The notes below the pieces were generated by a model. The model was not told the origin of the DNA. It saw only the letters and a list, made by a program, of their open reading frames with translations, and made no database searches. From Chthonomonas calidirosea (GTDB taxonomy: Bacteria; Armatimonadota; Chthonomonadetes; Chthonomonadales; CAJBBX01), in NCBI GenBank assembly GCA_020722705.1, contig DYKI01000001.1, positions 62,001 to 126,000 of the forward strand: a stretch of DNA of 64,000 nt. Reading direction: 5' to 3'. Position 1 is the stretch's first letter, and each line of letters starts with the position of its first letter. The position numbers and the translations under genes are program-made. Below are positions 58,698 to 64,000 of this stretch, piece by piece.

Positions 58698-60659
58698 GTG
58701 AGTGTCCTGAACGAGTCCGCCGCCACCGTGCTTCGCGAGCTCCGAGCGCGGTACCCTGATACGCCGTTTCTAGCCCTGGGCCAGACCGTCTGGTGGGACG
58801 AGCCGATGAAGGCCGCGCTCAGGGTGCTGCTCGACGACGCCGGCCTCGGAGGACACATCGTTCTTGGGGTGCATGACACTGACTATTTCGCCAAGGCCCA
58901 CATGCAACTGGCGCCGGGAGAGCGCTACGCCCTCCTTCCCCACAACGACGGCTCCACCCGTGACCTCTGGTCGGCCGCAGGTGAGATCTCGCAGTTCATG
59001 GGAAGTGAGTGCTTTCCGACCCGCCATTCTCTGACTCAGCATGGAGTGCCGTTCCATTGGCTCGCGGGGCGTCAAGGTGATAAGCGCCCCGCGTTCATTG
59101 ACGAAGTCACCGCTGCGTGGGGATGGCGCGGCCTGGCTTTCGCAGGATCGGCAGACACCGTCGTCCGCGAACTGCGCCTGGAGGACGTGACTGCCGGCAT
59201 CCGTCGGATGCTCGAGTGGGGTTTCGACGGCACCATAGACGCGATCGAGCCCCCCGATACGGCACGCCAGGCTCGGGCGGTAGCGGACCGGCTCGTGGGA
59301 GCGTGCTGCGCCTGTTGTCGGTCGAATCCCGCATTGACGCTCACTGATCTCTACAAGGCCATGTTCCCTCGACTGCTGGAAGAGCTTATGCAGCGTCCGA
59401 TGACCGGATACACCGTCACGAGCACTTCCGAACTCCTCGAGTTCACCCCGAAAACCGCGCACCTTCCTCGTTTCGAGTTCCTCGACCTGTTCCTCCGCCC
59501 TGCGACGCGCTCAGCGGCAATCCATGCGTACAACCACGCTGTCGGAGGATCAGAAGTCTACTCGCTCGACAAGTTCGGCGTCGGCGCTCTCCCATTCGAT
59601 GTGGTGGTTCCCGGATTGGGGCGAGGTACCCTGAGGGTAACCCTTCGCGCGATCCACATCGAGACCCCGCAGCCCATTCGGCTGCGTCTCAGCCGGCCCA
59701 TCGAGTCAGTATCCGATCTTGCCGATGCCCTTTCCGCTCACTTTGGCGACAAGGTGGTCGTGGTCGGCAAGGCCGTTGCGCTCATCTCCATGCTCGCACG
59801 CGAGTACATCTTCGTGTTCAACGAGACCGGTTCGATGTATGTCCACCGGACGCGATCCATGAACGCAGAGTTGTCGGCTCGCGGGATTCCGGTCACCGTG
59901 CATCCGATCCTGCGGCTGCACTATCAGACCTGGGACTCGGCCGGCGACGTCGCCACCTCAATGCGCCTGCCCGAGCCGCTCCGAGGCCCATTCGGCGCTC
60001 AGGCCTTGCCGATGTCGCAGATCAGTTCAAGATGGCGTGAGGTAGTCGAGAAACAGGAAACTCTCCTGGCTGTGCTGTCGTCCCTGCGAGGGACTCGGCG
60101 CGTTCTGGCCTTCCTTGCCGAACATGAGCCTGGCCGATGGGAACGCCTCTGCGACGAACTGGAACGTCTCATACTCGAGATGCGGGAGTTGCGCGCCCGC
60201 GTCGAACCTATCGCGCGGCAGGTGCGCCGGCGATATGAGGAGGTCGCATCGCTGCGCTCTCAGATCGCTGAAGTCGAGCGCGACATGAGTCGGCACTTCA
60301 GATCGGTATCGGACTGGACGCCGTACGAACTCGAAACCCGCTCCGAGTTCGCCGCCAGGCTGGCCGACCTTCACCGGCGGCGTCGGGCCATCCTTACTGA
60401 GGTGCGTGCTCTGAAGGCCCACCGGCTCACCATGGAACGATCGAGCGATATCCAGCAGCTCCGGGAACGCGTCGAGGCGATTCGCGTTCGCGCCGAGGAG
60501 GCCAGGCTTCGATTGGTGCGAGATGCCCTGTTGACCGTTGAGGGGCTCCCTCATACCGATCACCGTCCCTGTGCCTGGTGGCTGCCTATGGTGGATCCGT
60601 CCGGCTCATGGTTCAGGCGGATCACCGAGACGACAAGAGCTTACACGGAGCCGCTCTAG
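58698..60659 (+). CDS. Protein of unknown function with long coiled coil
   Basis: A 653-residue protein without signal peptide or transmembrane helix, so probably cytoplasmic. The N-terminal 260 residues look like an alpha/beta domain with [18 protein letters not shown], then [14 protein letters not shown] and [10 protein letters not shown] middle domain (about 260-440) is mixed. Residues of about 450-620 form a Glu/Arg-rich coiled coil with regular heptads ([15 protein letters not shown], then [21 protein letters not shown]). I do not recognise the family. The start is GTG at 58698 with no ribosome site. It is divergent from trpB2 and shares the palindrome at 58610-58632. Confidence 0.7.
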   Translation: MSVLNESAATVLRELRARYPDTPFLALGQTVWWDEPMKAALRVLLDDAGLGGHIVLGVHDTDYFAKAHMQLAPGERYALLPHNDGSTRDLWSAAGEISQFMGSECFPTRHSLTQHGVPFHWLAGRQGDKRPAFIDEVTAAWGWRGLAFAGSADTVVRELRLEDVTAGIRRMLEWGFDGTIDAIEPPDTARQARAVADRLVGACCACCRSNPALTLTDLYKAMFPRLLEELMQRPMTGYTVTSTSELLEFTPKTAHLPRFEFLDLFLRPATRSAAIHAYNHAVGGSEVYSLDKFGVGALPFDVVVPGLGRGTLRVTLRAIHIETPQPIRLRLSRPIESVSDLADALSAHFGDKVVVVGKAVALISMLAREYIFVFNETGSMYVHRTRSMNAELSARGIPVTVHPILRLHYQTWDSAGDVATSMRLPEPLRGPFGAQALPMSQISSRWREVVEKQETLLAVLSSLRGTRRVLAFLAEHEPGRWERLCDELERLILEMRELRARVEPIARQVRRRYEEVASLRSQIAEVERDMSRHFRSVSDWTPYELETRSEFAARLADLHRRRRAILTEVRALKAHRLTMERSSDIQQLRERVEAIRVRAEEARLRLVRDALLTVEGLPHTDHRPCAWWLPMVDPSGSWFRRITETTRAYTEPL

Positions 60660-60743
60660 GATCGCGAGGACAGCCCTGTTTCCCGGCGACCAAGACGCAA
60701 ACGACAACTCTGGTCACCGTCCTGTGCACGCTTCAGCCCGCAG

Positions 60744-61703
60744 CTACACAGGACCCAGGTGCAAGCCCCAGGCATCGGCCAGCTTCTTGCCCTCTGACGA
60801 TAGAGCCGCGGCTTCGGCGGCCGAGAGCTTGCGGAAGCTCTTCGCGACGGCGACGGCTTCCCGGACCTGCTCGACGAAGTTGAAGCCGATGACCGCTGTG
60901 GCGACACCCTCCAGACTCAACGCGTAGCGGATGGCGTCAGTCACTCGTTCCTTCGGCATCTTGCATGGGGTTGGAGTCCGATAGGCGAAGTTCGGCGCAC
61001 CGCCAAGAACCTTCATCGCCACGATCCCCGCCTTGTGTTTACGAGCCTCGGGAAGGACGCGCGTCTCGTAGGCATAGATGTGCTGGTCAACGAAGTTCAT
61101 CGCGGGCATGACGACATCAATCTCGCCCGTCTTCACCGCCGCAGCCATCTTCTCCACGCGCTGATGCCCGCTGACACCGATGAACCGTGTAAGCCCGCGC
61201 TTCCTGGCGTCCAGCAGGCCGCGGAGCGGGCCATCGGCATCAAGAAGCTTCTCGATATCGAAGTCCCCGATGTTGTGAAGGTGGATCAGGTCCACATGAT
61301 CTGTCTTCAGCAGGCGAAGGCTCTCCTCCAGAGTGGCGACAGCCTTGTCTCTGGACATTCCGCGCGTCTTCGTTGCAACGAACAGCCTGTCACGCCGTGC
61401 GCGAACGATGGAACCGAGGCGTTCCTGAGCCACGTCGTAGATCGTCGCCGTGTCAATGTAGTTGATGCCGAGGTCGAGCGCCTCGCCCACAACGCGGTCA
61501 AACGTCTCCTGCGACTGGAAACTGTGGCCCAGCGGTGCCGACCCAAACCCGATGATGGAAACCCGAGCCCTGGTGCGTCCCAGTGTTCGCATCGGCATGT
61601 CGCGGCCCAGCGCTTGCCGGTCCTGGTCGAGCAATCCAAGAACACCAAGCCCGACGGCCGCCCCTGAGGCCACGAACTCCCGTCTTGTCAGTTCCTCGTG
61701 CAC
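60744..61703 (-). CDS. Tat-exported aldo/keto reductase
   Basis: A 319-residue NAD(P)H-dependent reductase of the AKR superfamily. The N-terminus, LTRREFVASGAAVGLGVLGLL, is a twin-arginine signal. The barrel has GFGSAPLGHSF, then LGINYIDTATIYDVAQERLG with catalytic Asp and Tyr. The catalytic Lys is in FVATKTRG and the His in VDLIHLHNIG. The C-terminal KVLGGAPN and GFNFVEQVREAV stretches bind the cofactor. Export of an NADPH-type enzyme through Tat, which moves folded proteins, implies that the cofactor is carried along. It follows the acyl-ACP-reductase-like gene by three bases. Confidence 0.9.
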   Translation of the reverse strand: MHEELTRREFVASGAAVGLGVLGLLDQDRQALGRDMPMRTLGRTRARVSIIGFGSAPLGHSFQSQETFDRVVGEALDLGINYIDTATIYDVAQERLGSIVRARRDRLFVATKTRGMSRDKAVATLEESLRLLKTDHVDLIHLHNIGDFDIEKLLDADGPLRGLLDARKRGLTRFIGVSGHQRVEKMAAAVKTGEIDVVMPAMNFVDQHIYAYETRVLPEARKHKAGIVAMKVLGGAPNFAYRTPTPCKMPKERVTDAIRYALSLEGVATAVIGFNFVEQVREAVAVAKSFRKLSAAEAAALSSEGKKLADAWGLHLGPV

Positions 61704-61706
61704 TGA

Positions 61707-62813
61707 TCATCTCCCAGCGCGCGCTCGGATTCGCGCGATCTCGGTCTCGTCTACGGCCTTCTCAAAAGATCGAAAGCCGGCCAGTTCGAACCCGTGACGA
61801 TCACAGATGCGGCCAATCTCGTCAGCCTGTTCGACCGACACCGTCTTTCCAAGCGTGAAACTCTCGCAACGTCCCTCGAGGCTGAGCGCCATCGTCTCCG
61901 ACATGCACGCGTAGGCCATTCCGGGCGGAAACCCAAAGCTGAACGGCGTCGTCGCTCCGTATTTGGTGCACTGCATGTTGCCCGGAACGCGAACCACGCC
62001 GCCTTCGATGACGAGCACGTCGTCCCGTTCTCGCGCCACACGTACCGATACGTCGCGGGGTCGTGCAACGTCACAGACAACGCAGCCCTTCTTCAAATGA
62101 TGCGGCTCAACGATCGAGTCAGCCGCACTGCTGACCGTCACGATGATGTCCGCCTCCCGAAGACCTGCCCGGATATCGTCGTGGACCGAGAGGCTGGCCG
62201 GAATCACAGGCGCAAGCCGGGCGGCCACTTCCTCCAGACGCCCCCGGTTGCGCCCTATGAGGGCCACAGAGGCGGCGCTTCGTCCCAGCAGTTCTACGCA
62301 CGTGGCTCCGATCGAACCAGACGCGCCGACGACGGCCGCTTGGGCCGATGCTATCTCGATGCCCATGAGCTTTGCGGCCAACTTCACGCCGTCTATGGCT
62401 GTTCGAACCGTATACGCGTTGCCGGTTGTCACCGCAATGCTCAGGCGCTGATCCAGCGTGATACCGCCATCTCCGACAACCGATGTGAACGCGCCCAGTC
62501 CTACGATCCCGGCGCCGAGCTCCTCGGCGATGCGGCCGCACTCCTCAAGTCTCTTGTACACGAACTCCACGGGGAGCTCAATGAACTGCCTTGGCGAAAG
62601 CGGGCAGCCGATCAGCCACCCGTGTGTCTCTGCGCCTGTTACCGACCGTATGCCCGTCACATCCGCCACCGGCAACGGACTCCGATGCTTCAGAAGCCAC
62701 TCGATCGTGCGAACGGGCAATAGACCCATCGCAGGGTAGCGTCGAGCGACATCCCTGCGCACGTCAATGGGGTGGATGATGAAGGCGAACGGCCTCGGAT
62801 CGGCTTCGGTCAT
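61707..62813 (-). CDS. Acyl-ACP-reductase-like/shikimate-dehydrogenase-like oxidoreductase
   Basis: A 368-residue protein. The region GLGAFTSVVGDGGITLDQRLSIAVTTGNAYTV closely parallels the cyanobacterial long-chain acyl-ACP reductase (AAR), which has GGFTSI and TTGNTHTAYV in the same order. A Rossmann domain follows with VVGASGSIGATCVELLGR and IGRNRGRLEEVA. In AAR the catalytic Cys is near the first domain. Here GLIGCPLS supplies a possible equivalent (WLIGCPLSPRQF). It would make fatty aldehyde from acyl-ACP, or act on another thioester. Automatic pipelines often call these shikimate dehydrogenases. Its start overlaps the next upstream gene by four bases. The aldo/keto reductase downstream could process an aldehyde. 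Confidence 0.75.
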   Translation of the reverse strand: MTEADPRPFAFIIHPIDVRRDVARRYPAMGLLPVRTIEWLLKHRSPLPVADVTGIRSVTGAETHGWLIGCPLSPRQFIELPVEFVYKRLEECGRIAEELGAGIVGLGAFTSVVGDGGITLDQRLSIAVTTGNAYTVRTAIDGVKLAAKLMGIEIASAQAAVVGASGSIGATCVELLGRSAASVALIGRNRGRLEEVAARLAPVIPASLSVHDDIRAGLREADIIVTVSSAADSIVEPHHLKKGCVVCDVARPRDVSVRVARERDDVLVIEGGVVRVPGNMQCTKYGATTPFSFGFPPGMAYACMSETMALSLEGRCESFTLGKTVSVEQADEIGRICDRHGFELAGFRSFEKAVDETEIARIRARAGR

Positions 62814-63775
62814 GGTCGTTCCGTCGAAGGGTTCAATGCACCGCCGGCCTGTGCGAGGTGACTGGAGTCGTTAGCTGTAAGAGGAATCACGCTCGGGCGC
62901 CATCCAAGTTCGCCGAGTTTACCCAAGTAGTCGCTCGGCGTCAAATCGCGAGGGTGCTTGCCCAGGAGCGCTACGAGTGCGGCCTCCATGACGTTGGTAG
63001 CGAAGGCGTCACCGCCGATCGCAGGCGTTGTCGTGATGAGCAGACGCACGCCCCGTTCTCGCAGCAGCTCAACTTCCGAAGCCCTGCTTGATTGCGTAAG
63101 CACGATCTTGCCGTCCATGCGCTCCGGCATGTACCTCCTGATGATATGCCAGTCGCCCGCGATCACATCGGCCTCTGCGAAGAATCGCGGGAAGCGGGGC
63201 GTGTTCGTCTCCTGCTTCGCTCCCGTCGGGTAGAGCCACTCAATAGGCAGCCGAACGACAACCGGCAGCGCTAACCTCGCCAGAATCTTCAACAGGTTCC
63301 AGGATCGAATGGGGATGGGGATGCCGAGCCCGTAGATGAGGTCGCCAAAGGTGATGCTCCGCGCTCTCTGCGCCAGCGCTTCAGCCATGCCGAACCGATC
63401 CACCGCGGCGACCAAGAGGACATGAGACGAGGCAAAGTCCACGGTGCCGTTGCGGTCGAGATACGCCACGGTCTCACGCTCGAGCGTATGCTTGAGCCCA
63501 CTCCCGTCAACCCATGGTGTCTGCCTGGCTCCCCGCATCAGGGCTATCGTCTCGCGGAATGCGTAGCGGCGATTGCCGGCGTACAGGTAGGCATCGGTCC
63601 CGCCTATGCCGAAGCAGTCCACGTGGCCATCGAGTTCGGAGATCAAATCGGCAAATCTGCCCTTGTCGCCATCGGTTCCGATTCGTTCTATCAGCAGTTC
63701 GCTGCCGCCGAAACTCACTGTGACGCGCTTATCGCGCTTCGACGTACCCAGGCTGACGCTCACGATGCGCTTCAT
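62810..63775 (-). CDS. Quinate-5-dehydrogenase-like protein of unproven function
   Basis: A 321-residue protein. It starts KRIVSVSLGTSKRDKRVTV. It then has DCFGIGGTDAYLYAGNRRYAFRE, TPWVDGSGLKHTLERETV and VLLVAAVDRFGMAEALAQRA. This family is widespread in Chloroflexota and Armatimonadota, usually annotated as quinate 5-dehydrogenase, but I know of no experiment behind the name. A Rossmann-like core is plausible. The strict pairing with the AAR-like gene (overlap ATGA) suggests a shared pathway. The ATG overlaps the stop of the truncated gene upstream by four bases. Confidence 0.65.
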   Translation of the reverse strand: MKRIVSVSLGTSKRDKRVTVSFGGSELLIERIGTDGDKGRFADLISELDGHVDCFGIGGTDAYLYAGNRRYAFRETIALMRGARQTPWVDGSGLKHTLERETVAYLDRNGTVDFASSHVLLVAAVDRFGMAEALAQRARSITFGDLIYGLGIPIPIRSWNLLKILARLALPVVVRLPIEWLYPTGAKQETNTPRFPRFFAEADVIAGDWHIIRRYMPERMDGKIVLTQSSRASEVELLRERGVRLLITTTPAIGGDAFATNVMEAALVALLGKHPRDLTPSDYLGKLGELGWRPSVIPLTANDSSHLAQAGGALNPSTERP

Positions 63776-64000
63776 CGCGGCTTTTCCGATCCGCTCCGGA
63801 CCACCCAGCGCACGGCAGCAAGGACGACGAGAAACTCCTCGGGTGTCATGGACTGGTTGGCATCCATCGCTTCCACCCGCGCGAGCAGTTCGGCTACCGG
63901 TCCGCTCGTAGCAGAAACGGATCGGGCCAGCAGCAGCGCGGCAGTGCGATAGTCGCCTTCGGCATAGGCGTCTGCTGCCCTGGCCGTCCGCCTCGAACGA
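63772..64000 (-). CDS. Partial CDS, helical C-terminal fragment (start outside window)
   Basis: About 76 C-terminal residues are visible, with an Ala/Arg-rich helical pattern (AYAEGDYRTAALLLARSVSA) that looks like a TPR-type repeat. The last residues are GSEKPR. Its stop overlaps the start of the quinate-dehydrogenase-like gene by four bases, so it is the upstream member of the same operon. Function cannot be assigned from the fragment. Confidence 0.6.
   Translation of the reverse strand, partial: RSRRTARAADAYAEGDYRTAALLLARSVSATSGPVAELLARVEAMDANQSMTPEEFLVVLAAVRWVVRSGSEKPR

Noticed and set aside
1-64000. CRISPR array, insertion sequence, prophage or rRNA genes
   Set aside because: No regular spacer-repeat pattern, transposase, integrase or rRNA sequence was seen on either strand.

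Overview
The window is GC-rich chromosomal DNA from a diderm bacterium, most likely a member of the Armatimonadota. The best taxonomic clue is the prepilin-like protein at 9643-10449: its N-terminus (methylation motif, a run of Ile/Ala, then a [10 protein letters not shown] segment) and its DGHVK tail are typical of the large DUF1559-like prepilin families of that phylum. An outer membrane is implied by two predicted beta-barrel proteins and by the adjacent Kdo genes kdsD and kdsC. I place the phylum by resemblance only. There is no rRNA, phage, insertion sequence or CRISPR array, so this reads as ordinary chromosome with accessory islands.

Layout. 1-9345 is mostly on the minus strand: glmS (cut by the window edge) overlapped by a DeoR-type regulator, an ECF sigma factor without a neighbouring anti-sigma factor, and a sugar/one-carbon cluster (PIG-L deacetylase, 2-hydroxyacid dehydrogenase, URO-D-fold protein, GH38 alpha-mannosidase). 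A tRNA-Ser(GGA) and a prepilin pair follow. 11202-13756 carries an M16 peptidase, dapB and a Mug-type glycosylase. 13760-18094 is a metal-uptake cluster: a small His/Cys exported protein, a porin with a His/Asp-rich loop, and ZnuA, ZnuC and ZnuB homologues. 18638-24400 holds priA, a secreted toroid/lyase-like lipoprotein and a second URO-D-fold protein. 24831-25249 has a cupin gene and three tRNAs. 25361-28691 is a dnaK-dnaJ-hspR heat-shock operon with its own HAIR operator. purH, a secreted DUF4380-like protein and purN follow.

32340-36656 encodes an orphan zinc-finger anti-sigma-like protein and an 1100-residue outer-membrane protein built from a 76-residue repeat. kdsD, kdsC, miaA, hfq, dapF and a TIM-barrel isomerase run to 41355. 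A potassium channel with RCK domains on both sides of its pore and a CCA-adding enzyme are on the minus strand. An acyl-CoA ligase is then followed by two ATPase-permease ABC pairs, tyrS, an unknown membrane-anchored protein and an ABC ATPase with an extra C-terminal domain. The right end has two metalloproteases, a TrpB2-type tryptophan synthase, a 653-residue unknown, and a minus-strand operon of quinate-dehydrogenase-like, acyl-ACP-reductase-like and Tat-exported aldo/keto reductase genes.

Regulation. Many sigma-A type promoters can be read directly (TTGACN, 17-18 bases, TATAAT-like), and several sit so close to the start codon that the transcripts would be leaderless. The most informative sites are the HAIR operator fused to the dnaK -35 box, a tRNA-Ser promoter whose -35 box lies in the loop of a terminator hairpin, and tandem repeats upstream of the DeoR-glmS operon. 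No single locus is a clearly new system. The repeat-barrel/anti-sigma pair, the metal porin cluster and the acyl-ACP-reductase-like operon are the best candidates for new biology.
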